Part shown: piece after piece, positions 37,687 to 46,650 of the stretch
Layout: every line of letters starts with the position of its first letter
Position numbering within the stretch: position 1 is the stretch's first letter
Source of the DNA: JACMLD01 sp039915085
Lineage (GTDB): Bacteria; Bacteroidota; Bacteroidia; Chitinophagales; Chitinophagaceae
Assembly: GCA_039915085.1 (NCBI GenBank)
Contig: JBDSOC010000098.1
Span: forward strand, 1 to 64,000
DNA: 64,000 nucleotides
Reading direction: 5' to 3'
Notes under the pieces: model-generated
Databases searched by the model: none
What the model was told of the DNA's origin: nothing
What the model saw: only the letters and a program-made list of their open reading frames with translations
Made by a program: the position numbers and the translations under genes

Positions 37687-39282
37687 CTATTTTACAATGA
37701 CGTTACTGGTATTTTCCATGTAAAATTTTGCTTCGTCTGCTGAAGTTATTTTTTTACCGTGTACAGTCAGATTTTCGATAATGATGTTTTCTACCTGGTG
37801 ATGCATATCAGCTCCACAAAAAACTGAAAAAGGAAAAGGCCCATCTACCACACTTACATTTTTAAGGGTTATATTTTTTATGTAACCCCTGAACTTACTG
37901 CGGCTTTCTTTTTCCGTTTCAGGGACGCCCAATACGTTATCCCATATGCCATGGAGGTATACTTTATTAATTTCTGCCTGATCTTTTAACCCATCGTCAG
38001 AATAAATGGATCTGAAAATTGACAGATCAAATAATTTTTGATCTGTTCCCTCCACCCGAAGACCATCTACCAATATATCACTAACAACCGCCCTTCTTGC
38101 ATTGTGAATGCTGAAAGCCGCACCGCCTTCAACGTGAATAATATCATTGTCCAGAAAACGAACATTTTTTACGTCACCGGAGAGTTCAAATCCTATTTCA
38201 AGTGCATTGCCCCATAATGCATTCCAGAAAACACAAGTTTTCACAATAACCGTATCAACTCCGTAAACATGTGATGCCGGAAGTGCAATTTCTGCTACCG
38301 ATCCGTTGACAGGGACTGCGGTTTGCTGGATCCCTGCAAAACTTTTAATGGCAATGCAGTCATCTTTTGTATGAACAAAACTATTGGCAATCGTTATATT
38401 TTTCGTGCTGACGATGTCTATTCCGTCATCACCACCATTATCACTAACAATTTTTATATTATTAATGCTGACATCCCTGCACATTGTAGGCACTACATCC
38501 CATGTCTTGCTGTTATAAATAACAATCCCATCCAGCAAAACATCACTGCATTGGTTAAGCGAAATCAGGCCGTTCCCCCCGCCATTTCTGCTAGGTTCAA
38601 AAGATGCTCCATTTGTATGATTGGCCAATGCCAGTGAATCCATGAACTGTTTTCCGTAGGATCCATCAAGAATTCCCCGGCCGTAAATTTTAATATGCCG
38701 GGCATTCCTGGCCCTGATAGAACCAACGACAATTGCACCTTCTTCAATATATACCTTTTTGTTATCAGTAAGAATGATGGTGCCAGGATAATGAATTTTG
38801 CCCGCCTCAAAAAACAAAACATTGCTGTCAGGAAGGTTTGGCTTATTTTTCTCTGGTACATTGCCAAACAGAAAAAGAGGTATTTTAATTCCCCCGTTCA
38901 GTTCAACACTATACTGGCCCGGTTTATTAATGGTAAAATAAATCATGCTGTCGCTGTTACCAAAAATAGGTCTGATTCCTGCACTATACGGTCTTACATC
39001 GACCCATTTAACATCCCTTGTCAGTGATTTTATTTTTATTTGGACAGGCTTGCCAACCACAAAACTGCAAAAATCAGCTGGCAAAGGCGAAGCATAAACC
39101 ATTGTATTTTTACCATCAATTTGTACACTAAAATCTGCAGCATTAGTAAAAGTGGCAGGATTTACAGGGGCTGATATACGACCCTGCCCGGCAACAATGA
39201 AGAAATTAAAAAGCAACAGGACAATCAGAAAGGCAGTGCGATTTTTAAAAATCAGCTGGTGGAAGGTTAGGTGCATTTGCAT
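37687..39282 (-). CDS. Secreted GH28-like beta-helix glycosidase, variant motifs (second copy)
   Basis: A 531-residue secreted protein; the signal peptide ends FIVAGQG. It has the same layout as the protein at 18913: an N-terminal beta-sandwich with VDVRPYSAGIRPIFG, then LFFEAGKIHYPGTIILTDN, a helix with IYGRGILDGSYG, and the active-site strands NGGDDGIDIVSTKNITI, HTKDDCIAIKSF and WGNALEIGFELSG. As in that protein, DDGID replaces NTDG and the GHG motif is absent. About 80 extra residues compared with the first copy lie in loops. It is 57 bp from the GntR/LacI-type regulator gene, whose likely operator half GTATACAA lies about 30 bp upstream of this start. Confidence 0.78.
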   Translation of the reverse strand: MQMHLTFHQLIFKNRTAFLIVLLLFNFFIVAGQGRISAPVNPATFTNAADFSVQIDGKNTMVYASPLPADFCSFVVGKPVQIKIKSLTRDVKWVDVRPYSAGIRPIFGNSDSMIYFTINKPGQYSVELNGGIKIPLFLFGNVPEKNKPNLPDSNVLFFEAGKIHYPGTIILTDNKKVYIEEGAIVVGSIRARNARHIKIYGRGILDGSYGKQFMDSLALANHTNGASFEPSRNGGGNGLISLNQCSDVLLDGIVIYNSKTWDVVPTMCRDVSINNIKIVSDNGGDDGIDIVSTKNITIANSFVHTKDDCIAIKSFAGIQQTAVPVNGSVAEIALPASHVYGVDTVIVKTCVFWNALWGNALEIGFELSGDVKNVRFLDNDIIHVEGGAAFSIHNARRAVVSDILVDGLRVEGTDQKLFDLSIFRSIYSDDGLKDQAEINKVYLHGIWDNVLGVPETEKESRSKFRGYIKNITLKNVSVVDGPFPFSVFCGADMHHQVENIIIENLTVHGKKITSADEAKFYMENTSNVIVK

Positions 39283-39312
39283 TGATTTGCCGGATGTTTT
39301 TTTGTAAATTGG

Positions 39313-39320
39313 GTATACAA
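39313..39320. promoter_or_regulatory. Possible regulator half-site GTATACAA
   Basis: GTATACAA lies 30 bp upstream of the GH28-like gene at 37687-39282. It matches eight of the ten positions of the TTGTATACAA palindrome in front of the adjacent GntR gene. Proposed as a weaker operator for the same regulator. Confidence 0.35.
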
Positions 39321-39338
39321 CACAATACCAATTGTCTT

Positions 39339-40358
39339 TTACAAAGAGTTTCTCAAAATAAAATGAAAAGGGTTTTTAATTTTCTCGCGCCGGTTTTCTA
39401 AAATCAGCCTTGCTGCAGTTTCTCCCATTTTAGCGTGGTCGGTTGAAATCACTGTTATGCCATCATGTAAGATTGCTTTAAGCGGTGTATCGTTAAAAGA
39501 AATAATTCCTACATCGGTGCCAATTTTGTATTGATTTTGCTTACAGGCGTTTATCAGGTTTACTAAATCAGTTTCTTCAATTACCAGGTAAGCTTCTTTT
39601 TTGTTCAATTGTCTTGAATATTCAACTTCATGTATAATTTCGTATGGCACCTGATACTGATTGCAAAAATTAATAAATCCCAGGGCAATCTCAGGCGGAT
39701 AAGGAATGACTTTAGGTTGTACAAATATTAATTTGTTATATTTTTTAATTGACTCGATGCCTTGTTCCAGTGCCTCCATTACATCCAGCCTGAAATCCTG
39801 AAATACTGCCGAGTAATTAGTAAACCTGTCGTTAATATCTTTATCAAGGATTACCAGTTTTGCGTCAGGAATTTTAAGGAATGTTTTTTGTACAGTTTCA
39901 TGATTATCATAAAAATGCGGCATAACAACAAAATAATCGTAATCATTAAGATGGTTAACAATCAGGCTCTCGAAAAATTTGCTGTTAAAGTTGTGAATTT
40001 TTAGATCTACCGTACCCTTGTCACCTATGGCCTGAACAAAAGAATTGTAAACCTCCTTCTTATAGTTGCTTATCTTATTAAAGACTAATAAAATTTTGTA
40101 AGAAGTATGCAAATCTGTTCGGTTGATGTAATAACCCTTCCCCCTGACTGAGCAAAGAACTCCTTTCTTTAGAAGGATCCCGTACGCTTTCTGAACAGTA
40201 TCACGCGCCAGAAAAAATTCGTTACTCAGCTCGTTAATAGATGAAAGCTGATCGCCACGGTTGAGTTTACCTTTGTTTATAGCGCTGATTACGGCATTTA
40301 CAACCTGGAGGTATTTGGGCGTTTTTTTCTCATCCTCAAATGTTAAAATAGGCTCCAT
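39339..40358 (-). CDS. GntR-family regulator with LacI-type sensor domain
   Basis: A 339-residue transcription factor. The N-terminal winged helix covers about residues 10-80: KYLQVVNAVISAINKGKL, INELSNEFFLARDTVQKAYG and GVLCSVRGKGYYI, typical GntR. A hinge leads to a periplasmic-binding-protein-like sensor (about 85-339) with DYFVVMPHFYD, ISFNDTPLKAIL and ITVISTDHAKMGETAA, as in LacI-type sugar sensors. This domain pairing is found in AraR and Bacteroides FucR-type regulators, so an L-sugar such as arabinose, fucose or rhamnose is a sensible inducer, though not proven. A perfect TTGTATACAA palindrome lies 171 bp upstream of its start. Confidence 0.88.
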   Translation of the reverse strand: MEPILTFEDEKKTPKYLQVVNAVISAINKGKLNRGDQLSSINELSNEFFLARDTVQKAYGILLKKGVLCSVRGKGYYINRTDLHTSYKILLVFNKISNYKKEVYNSFVQAIGDKGTVDLKIHNFNSKFFESLIVNHLNDYDYFVVMPHFYDNHETVQKTFLKIPDAKLVILDKDINDRFTNYSAVFQDFRLDVMEALEQGIESIKKYNKLIFVQPKVIPYPPEIALGFINFCNQYQVPYEIIHEVEYSRQLNKKEAYLVIEETDLVNLINACKQNQYKIGTDVGIISFNDTPLKAILHDGITVISTDHAKMGETAARLILENRREKIKNPFHFILRNSL

Positions 40359-40528
40359 CGTTTTCTAATTCTTTAGCAGGGGTTTAAACAATTTTTACAA
40401 TCAAGTCTATAGTAAGCAATAGTCATTCTTAAAATCTACTGTATCGTACATCAAAAGATACAATACCAGAACTCCATTTGGTAAAATAAAACAACTATCC
40501 GATGAAATTAAACAATTTTATCGAATTT

Positions 40529-40538
40529 TTGTATACAA
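40529..40538. promoter_or_regulatory. TTGTATACAA palindrome upstream of the GntR gene
   Basis: A perfect 10-bp palindrome within AT-rich sequence, 171 bp upstream of the regulator start. A second partial inverted repeat (GTATC ... GATAC) lies at about 40441-40461. These suit autoregulation by the adjacent GntR-type protein. Confidence 0.45.
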
Positions 40539-41067
40539 TTTTAGACGTCTTTTGTAACCTTTTTACGGGAGTTACATGAAATCCCCTGAAATTATTTGTG
40601 GAAGCTACACCAGTTTAAAATTCCGGCGCCCAGGGATCATAATACAGGATTTGCCGATTCTATTAACAGCTGGCACCAGCCCTTTAGAAATCCCTGCTCG
40701 CCAGAGTTTGTTCAAAAAACCGATTTTTCTTTCTGGTTCAGGTATTGTCACTGACCAGTGGCAGGATAATGGACAACCCAATATTAAGTTCGAGGTATTT
40801 GGCAAACTTTCCTTCTTTAAACCATTTATTGTTCAATCGCGAAAGGAAGCGGTTAAAATCTATCTTAAAGAAGTTGCAAATGGTGGAACTCTGCTACCGC
40901 TGCTTGTAACCTGCGCTAATCGGAGAGGGTAATGAAGTTTAAATAAGCTACAAAAAGAATTTTTTGCATCGTAAACGTAACTTGCTGTTTGAAGAAGAAA
41001 AACAGATACATCATATGCGAAAAAAACAGTATTCTGTCTGTAACCTTTTAGCAGAAATCCTGCTATA
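40539..41067. other. Intergenic, no gene assigned
   Basis: The plus-strand frame 40576-40932 (118 codons) has no signal peptide, domain or recognisable relative. Other frames show only fragments. I read it as non-coding or decayed sequence between the two regulator genes. Confidence 0.4.
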
Positions 41068-41697
41068 CTATTTAAGTGCTTTTTCTCCCCTGGACAAATG
41101 AATATTTAACACTTTTTCGAACAAGGAAAGGTTTTTACTCCTGATTGCAGCAATTAATTGGCGATGCTCTTTATCAATGATTTCATGATTACTCAAATAA
41201 TCATCTGTCTTATCCAAAATTTTATGAAAAAGGGGGATATGACTCGCATGATATGCAATAATCAATTTTTGATTTCCTGTGTATTCTATCAGTGTTTCAT
41301 GAAATTTAATATCTGCTTCACATGCACCCCCGACATAACCCTCAGCCGCCATACTTTTAAAATGATCACACATGGCCTCAAGCTTTTTGAAATGCGGGTT
41401 GGTTAGTTTTCCGCCTAACAATTTGAAAGCCCCAATTTCCATTATTTCCCTTACTTCCCTTAATTGGTGGATGTCAGCTTGTGTCATCGTGCGTAAAAAA
41501 TATCCTCCCTTCAAACCACTTTCCACCAGTCCTTCACCCAAAAGACGATTAAGTGCTTCTCTCACCGCCATACGGCTTACTTTAAGTTTTTCCGCCCAAT
41601 ATTCCTCTTTAAACCGCACCTTACGTGATAATTGGTTGGTTAATATTTTTTTTCGTAATTCTTTATAGGCTTTTTTAGCCATTGACTCATTTTTCAT
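41068..41697 (-). CDS. FadR-type GntR regulator with FCD domain
   Basis: A 209-residue regulator. The winged helix is KKAYKELRKKILTNQL, then VSRMAVREALNRLLGEGLV and GGYFLRTMT (about residues 8-75). The FCD effector domain follows with EIMEIGAFKLL, the metal-ligand Asp in EADIKFHETLIEYTGN, then His in HASHIPLFH, KEHRQL and NIHLSRGE. It is strongly similar along its whole length to the regulator at 49283 and to the broken copy at 43868. FCD regulators usually respond to organic acids or sugar acids, which fits the lactonase and hydrolase remnants beside it. Neither half of the GTTTACA operator is seen right before its own gene. Confidence 0.9.
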   Translation of the reverse strand: MKNESMAKKAYKELRKKILTNQLSRKVRFKEEYWAEKLKVSRMAVREALNRLLGEGLVESGLKGGYFLRTMTQADIHQLREVREIMEIGAFKLLGGKLTNPHFKKLEAMCDHFKSMAAEGYVGGACEADIKFHETLIEYTGNQKLIIAYHASHIPLFHKILDKTDDYLSNHEIIDKEHRQLIAAIRSKNLSLFEKVLNIHLSRGEKALK

Positions 41698-41829
41698 GCA
41701 CTAATTTTACTTTATACAAATTAAGTGTTTTTGATGGATCGAAACATTAATTACGTTCAAAAATGGTATGTGACCCAGTAATACCTACTGCATAATCTGG
41801 CTGATATTTTAAAATAAAAAAAGACACGA

Positions 41830-42524
41830 AAATTACATCCTGATTATCATCGCAAGCCACATGTTTCCCGAAAAGGACAGGTAATTTAAGCTATCTGCCA
41901 AATTTTGGAAAAGTGCTGGTTTCCATATAATACTTTTAACCGACACAAAGTGGCAAAGCAGTTCGTTCCAAATGTATAGTATCACTTTCTTCATCAAAAA
42001 GATAGCTGTCAATCTTTTTAAGTATACTGTCAATAAAATAAAAACGTTTGTCATCAATCCACCATGTCATTACCATTGGAAATAGTTAAATCACTCAGCT
42101 GAAGCGCAACCATGTTTTCAGTTATGCAATATAAAGAGCCAGAATTTTATTTACATTTATGTGCATCGTGCCTAACCACAAACGACCTGCATTTTTACAT
42201 TTGCTTGCATTGGGCATGTTGTTTTTTAATTCTTTTTCAATATCCATTATTCATTCAACCCCCATCAGTTTCCGGATCAAATTTTCCCAGATCGCCCTGT
42301 AACGCCACTATTAAACTGCCTCTTCATCGGCTACAATCATACCAATTCGTTGTGGCATTTCCCATTCAGTAACCTCTTTACTGAGCCAGGTCGCCTCCTG
42401 GATTTTTTTACCTTCTATATTGACCCAAAAAAACTACTCCTGCAGCATGCCATATCGGCCCTTCTTCGAGAAGATTTTCGGAAGGATATAATTCACCGGC
42501 TACTATTCTTAGTTGACTGTTCAT
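41830..42524 (-). pseudogene. SMP-30/gluconolactonase/LRE family sugar lactonase, broken
   Basis: Pieces in changing frames from ATG 42524: ELYPSENLLEEGPIWHA, a second frame with VEGKKIQEATWLSKEVTEW-like sequence (visible as IEGKKIQEATWLS) and QRIGMIVADEE, then SLIVALQGDLGKFDPET, GTMHINVNK-like sequence, LKLSDLTISNG, RFYFIDSILKKIDSYLFDEES and TIHLERTAL. This is the beta-propeller of the SMP-30 lactonase family (sugar acid lactones to sugar acids). At least four frameshifts or stops are present and the last blade is unreadable. It lies between the FCD regulator and the EamA transporter, on the same strand, consistent with an old catabolic operon. Confidence 0.85.
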
Positions 42525-42565
42525 ATAATTTGACGCATTATTATTAAATACTCATAAATCAATCC

Positions 42566-43504
42566 TTAAACAACCGGTTTACTTATTTTCTTCACTCCCG
42601 CCAGGGTTTGCTTGTACTCCCACACACTGATAACAATTGTACTGATCAATACCAGTAATCCGCCGATTATTGATAACAGGTTGAGTTTTTCATGCAGCCA
42701 GATGATAGCAATGGGCAAACCGAAAAGTGTAATTAAGAAATTGGAGAAAGCAACCTGTATAGCCTCCAGATATTTGAGTGCTTTGAAAAACAATAACATG
42801 GATAAAAAATTATGAAAGACCGTAAGTAGAAAAAGGCCCGTCCAGGTTGACGAAGTAAAAGTTGAAAAACTTTTCAAAACATTACCCTCGTATCGCCATA
42901 CAAAGGGTAATAAAAATACTATCATAAAAATATACGTATAAAATAGCATCTCCATTTCCGTATAATCATTGGCAATCTTCTTGCAAAAAGTATTATAAAA
43001 AGCACTGCCGAGGACACCAATCAAAATCAGGAGGTTGCCAACAGCATACTGCACACCGAAGCTGCTTCCCATCAAATCTTTTAATGAACATAGCACCACT
43101 CCGGCAATAGCGATTGCAAAACTCACCCAACGCAATAAAGTCATTTTTTCTTTTAAAAATAATACTGCCAGTAAAGCGGAAATAACTGGCAGGCTAAGGG
43201 AGATAATAGCTCCGTTGCTTGCAGTGGATTGTTGTGTTCCAATAGTCATGAGGACCTGCGCTGGAAACTGCCCTAACAGCGCAAGCGTGGCAAATATCTT
43301 CAAATCACTCAATTTTCTTTTCTTGTTCGCCCTGACATCCTTGTATACAAAAGGCAGCATAAAAACTGTCGCAAGCAGCATTGGTATAAATACTGTGCTG
43401 AATGGACCAACCTGATCCTGAATCAATTTAATGCATGTAAATTGTAAAGCCCACATCAGATTGCAGGAGAATAGAGCAGTCCAGGAAATAATAGATTTAT
43501 TCAT
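42566..43504 (-). CDS. EamA/DMT-superfamily transporter
   Basis: A 312-residue inner-membrane protein with ten predicted hydrophobic helices in two EamA repeats. Helix 1 follows SWTALFSCNLMWALQ, and repeat 2 starts near YAVGNLLILIGVLGSAFYN. Loops show the expected short basic links (KDVRANKKRKL) and the end-of-repeat Pro-Glu-like GLPIAIIWLHEKL. EamA carriers export or import small metabolites, including amino acids and sugar acids or lactones. It is next to lactonase, regulator and aminotransferase genes. A GTTTACA ... TGTAAAC operator-like repeat lies about 160 bp upstream. Substrate unknown. Confidence 0.9.
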   Translation of the reverse strand: MNKSIISWTALFSCNLMWALQFTCIKLIQDQVGPFSTVFIPMLLATVFMLPFVYKDVRANKKRKLSDLKIFATLALLGQFPAQVLMTIGTQQSTASNGAIISLSLPVISALLAVLFLKEKMTLLRWVSFAIAIAGVVLCSLKDLMGSSFGVQYAVGNLLILIGVLGSAFYNTFCKKIANDYTEMEMLFYTYIFMIVFLLPFVWRYEGNVLKSFSTFTSSTWTGLFLLTVFHNFLSMLLFFKALKYLEAIQVAFSNFLITLFGLPIAIIWLHEKLNLLSIIGGLLVLISTIVISVWEYKQTLAGVKKISKPVV

Positions 43505-43661
43505 ACATGATTATTGATTCCATTCGTTTGATTAATGAAACAAGGTATTGCTTAATCATCCATAAATATTACAGCTGGAATTAAACCATGCTTTAACATC
43601 AAAGGCTGAAGAGGTACGACGAATCGTACCTACCAAAAAGCGTTTGACAGTTCGAAATTTA

Positions 43662-43690
43662 GTTTACAATAATATCCAAATTTTGTAAAC
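43662..43690. promoter_or_regulatory. GTTTACA-N15-TGTAAAC inverted repeat (transporter promoter)
   Basis: GTTTACA at 43662-43668 and TGTAAAC at 43684-43690, upstream of the EamA transporter. Same arms as the repeats at 44473 and 47477. A likely operator for the FCD regulators of this region. Confidence 0.55.
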
Positions 43691-43867
43691 GTTTAAAAAT
43701 ATTTTTTTTGACGCGTTTAATTAATTTCACAATTTTTTAGCTGGCTTGAGTATTGTGCAGATTGAGGTCATCGTGATTGAGGACAAGCAAGTGCATGACA
43801 CAAAATCTGATAATATAAATTGAAATTATGATTATGATTCCATTTCAAGCATGACAGATTCACCGCT

Positions 43868-44468
43868 TGCAAAATGCTTAACAACGCATTAAATGGCAAG
43901 ATTCGGTTTGCGGGCCTTTATTGCTTTTACAATCTGGCGGCGATCCTTATCTGTCATTCCGCAGTCAGATACCTGCTTTTGTATTTTGCCCAGCTGCTGG
44001 TGAAAAAGTGGTATATGACCGGACTTTATGAGCATAACGGGCTTATTGGTTTTTGTAAATTCTATGATGGTTTCATGAAATTTTACATCCGCTTCGCAGG
44101 CACCGCCAAATATCTTTCTTTTACCATGTAAGTAAAATCATTGCAAATTTTCCCGGGTTTTTCAAATTTATCCTTTGTAATCTTTTACCTGACAGCACCT
44201 ACTTCCAGAATTTCCCTTGATTTCCTGATAGTATGCACATCTGTCGGCAATAACGAATTTACAAATAACCTTCTTTCTCAATAAGGCTCACCAACTGTTC
44301 GCCCAGCAGACAGTTTAAACCCTCTCTTACAGCCATCCAGCTTACACCAATTTTAGTAGCCCAGGTATGTTCTTTTAGTCTCGTCTTGGCAACCAGTTGG
44401 TTACTCGGTATTTGGTTGCGTATTTCCATATAAGCTTTAGTCGCCGTGAAGTTGATTTCATAATGCAT
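43868..44468 (-). pseudogene. FadR-type GntR regulator with FCD domain, broken copy
   Basis: ATG 44468 gives a normal winged helix start (TKAYMEIRNQIPSNQLVAKTRLKE, then VSWMAVREGLNCLLGEQLV), but the frame ends at 44259. The FCD part is legible in other frames with stops: VHTIRKSREILEVGAVR, KPGKICNDFTYMV, and the region of FHETLIE and IPLFH equivalents. The order matches the intact regulators at 41068 and 49283. The gene is dead, yet its divergent promoter region with the aminotransferase still has the operator-like repeat. Confidence 0.85.
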
Positions 44469-44472
44469 AAAT

Positions 44473-44502
44473 GTTTACAATAAATGAGTTAATTTTGTAA
44501 AC
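44473..44502. promoter_or_regulatory. GTTTACA-N16-TGTAAAC inverted repeat (aminotransferase promoter)
   Basis: GTTTACA at 44473-44479 and TGTAAAC at 44496-44502, between the divergent broken regulator and the class III aminotransferase, 37 bp before the latter's start. Confidence 0.6.
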
Positions 44503-44539
44503 AAAAATTTTTAACTATTTTAAAGCTAAATATTAAACA

Positions 44540-45865
44540 ATGATTACAAAAGAACATAAATCTAACTCGGAAAAAATTTCTGAAGAAGCCAGGCGATATA
44601 TAGCCGGAGGAGTTGTTTCCCTGAACAGAAGAGTAACTCCCAATATAATTTTCAAGCAGGGAAAAGGCAGTAAAATATATGATATTGATGGTCTGGAATA
44701 CATTGACTACCATGCAGCATTTGCGCCCCATTTCCTGGGACATAATAATGAAACAGTTAATAATGCGGTAGTAAATACTATTAAAAATAACCTATCTCTG
44801 ATAGGCAGCGGTACCAATGAATTGGAGGTAGCCCTCGCCAAAATGCTTTGCGAAGCTGTCCCTTCTCTGGAGTTGGTTCAGATAACCAATACCGGAAGTG
44901 AAGCAACCGCGCATGCCATAAGGTTGAGCAGGGCTTTCACCGGCAGGGAACATATCATATTAACACTTGGGGGATATAATGGCTGGCACAATGACGTTGC
45001 CAGGGCTGTTATGCCTGGCCTGGAACAAATTGGTAAAAGAGTTTCCAATGGCGAGTACCCATTTATACCTTCATCCGACGGTATAAATAAATCCGTAAAG
45101 AGTAAAGTTCATATAGTAAACTACAATGACCTTGAATCGGTTGAACATGTGATGAAACAGTATCCTGTGGCGTGCGTACTAACAGAACCTGTGCTGCAAA
45201 ACGTAGGTGTGGTTTTACCAAAGCAGGGATATTTACAGGGTCTGATAGATCTTTGTAACACATATGGAAGCGTATGCGCTTTTGATGAAGTAAAAACTGG
45301 TTTCCGTTCAGCCTTAGGAGGGTATCAGGCCGTAGCAGGTGTCACCCCGCATATTTCTGTTTTTGGTAAGGCCGTAGCCAATGGCTATCCACTTGGTGTA
45401 ATAGGTGGTAAAAAAGAAATCATGCAATTATTCGACGCTGATGACAATGAAAAAAGGGTATTGATTGCCGGGACTTATAATGCACACCCCTTTAATACAG
45501 CAGCAGCAATCGCAACATTGGAGATCCTAAATGATCCTTTGGTATACAGGCAAATTGAAAGTAAAAGTGAAAGACTGTATACGGGTCTGAAATCAATCTT
45601 TAAAGAAAAAAGTATCCCTGCATCATTAGCAAAGAACGCTTCTGCCTTTTGTGTTTATTTCAGTGAAACGCTGCCACACGATCTTCACGATATTTTAGAG
45701 CATACAGATTTTGCATTTGACATTGATTACAGAAGAGCATTGATCAAGCAGGGGATTTACCACATACCATTAGCTTGCAAGCAAGGCTCCATAAGCTATG
45801 CACATACGGAGGCGGATATTGATAAAACATTAGAAATTACGGCGGAAGTAATAAGGAATATATAA
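44540..45865 (+). CDS. Class III aminotransferase (GSA-aminomutase-like)
   Basis: A 441-residue PLP enzyme of the glutamate-1-semialdehyde aminomutase/class III group. Visible motifs: GSKIYDIDGLEYIDYHAAFAP (N-terminal sheet), TNTGSEATAHAIRLSRAFTG (phosphate-binding loop), GGYNGWHNDV, VCAFDEVKTGFR with the PLP-contacting Asp, and SVFGKAVANGYPLG, where Lys at about residue 276 forms the Schiff base. It lacks the signature context of true HemL and is not next to haem genes, so it more likely acts on a catabolic amino or keto acid. The inverted repeat just upstream suggests control by the FCD regulators. Intact and in a separate transcript. Confidence 0.85.
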   Translation: MITKEHKSNSEKISEEARRYIAGGVVSLNRRVTPNIIFKQGKGSKIYDIDGLEYIDYHAAFAPHFLGHNNETVNNAVVNTIKNNLSLIGSGTNELEVALAKMLCEAVPSLELVQITNTGSEATAHAIRLSRAFTGREHIILTLGGYNGWHNDVARAVMPGLEQIGKRVSNGEYPFIPSSDGINKSVKSKVHIVNYNDLESVEHVMKQYPVACVLTEPVLQNVGVVLPKQGYLQGLIDLCNTYGSVCAFDEVKTGFRSALGGYQAVAGVTPHISVFGKAVANGYPLGVIGGKKEIMQLFDADDNEKRVLIAGTYNAHPFNTAAAIATLEILNDPLVYRQIESKSERLYTGLKSIFKEKSIPASLAKNASAFCVYFSETLPHDLHDILEHTDFAFDIDYRRALIKQGIYHIPLACKQGSISYAHTEADIDKTLEITAEVIRNI

Positions 45866-45903
45866 TCGGAAAAATAAGAGAATTATAAGCATTAACTTTT
45901 GGC

Positions 45904-46200
45904 ATGAAATCATTAGCTTTTTTTGTCAATTTAATATTTATCATTAGCTATAGTAATGCCCAGGACAATATTATTATAAAAAGATCTATTACAATAAGTA
46001 GTAATCAGCGCTTTCAGTGAATAGATGGCTGGTGTAAACGTTACGCCTGCCCAATTGAGAAATGGCCATTTAAACCCTTTAGAGACAGCGTTGTAAATGA
46101 CCTGGGCAGTACACTCATTTTTGACTCTTCTGGATTGGCTAACTGGCTGGACCCCTCCGGGCAAAACCGGGATGGAAAGTCCCTCCTGATTATTTGCAAA
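45904..46200 (+). pseudogene. Secreted glycoside hydrolase (GH30/GH79-like), N-terminal remnant
   Basis: ATG 45904 opens a signal peptide (MKSLAFFVNLIFIISYSNAQ) and then SITISSNQRFQ, where TGA cuts the frame. The continuation reads IDGWG-like then, in another frame, GVNVTPAQLRNGHLNP, and back to DSVVNDLGSTL and LANWLDPSGQNRDGK. This is the beginning of a TIM-barrel glycosidase of the type with 'IDGFGVNVTPAQ' openings. Nothing readable remains after about 46200. It follows the aminotransferase by 38 bp on the same strand. Confidence 0.6.
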
Positions 46201-46650
46201 ATGTTTATACAAGATCACTTGTTTGATTTGTACCTCAATGTTTTCGGCAATCTTTACGCCACCTCTTTCAAAATGCACCCTGTACAGACTTGCTTTTAAT
46301 GTACGTGGCCTGGCAATCATATCGCACAGTATGAATTTTTCAGGTTCAATCGTAGGTTGTAAAGTTCCCACACAATTGGTGATCTTTTTTAAAAATTTTT
46401 TATCCGCATCGGTAATTCCCGGCTTTAGTATAATTTAATAATTGTGGGGCGCATGAAACATTGGAAGGTGCGAAGTGTAATTGCCGATGTGCCAAAAATA
46501 AGCATACCTGGCGTTGCAGGTTTTTAGCAGCCGTGCCGAAATCATGCTAAGCGAGAACCTTGCTAACAAATAATAAAGTAATAAATAAAAAAGAAAAATA
46601 TTTTTCCTGTTTTCAAGGATATACACAATTGTGATTGCGAAGCTTGTAGC
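46201..46650. other. Decayed sequence, no gene assigned
   Basis: A continuation of the hydrolase remnant is not legible. A 146-codon minus-strand frame crossing 45931-46371 is antisense to the recognisable glycosidase pieces and is not considered real. Confidence 0.4.

Noticed and set aside
40576..40932. 118-codon plus-strand frame
   Set aside because: No signal peptide, motif or family; neighbours on both sides are on the other strand. Could be a decayed gene but cannot be supported.
43341..43350. Perfect TTGTATACAA inside the EamA transporter gene
   Set aside because: Lies in a coding region far from a promoter, so most likely chance.
44540..45865. Reading the aminotransferase as HemL (haem synthesis)
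   Set aside because: The fold matches, but the gene is in a sugar-acid region with an FCD operator-like repeat and no haem genes, so a catabolic role is more likely.
45931..46371. 146-codon minus-strand frame
   Set aside because: Overlaps plus-strand glycosidase pieces (NVTPAQ, DSVVNDLGSTL) on the opposite strand; no recognisable domain of its own.
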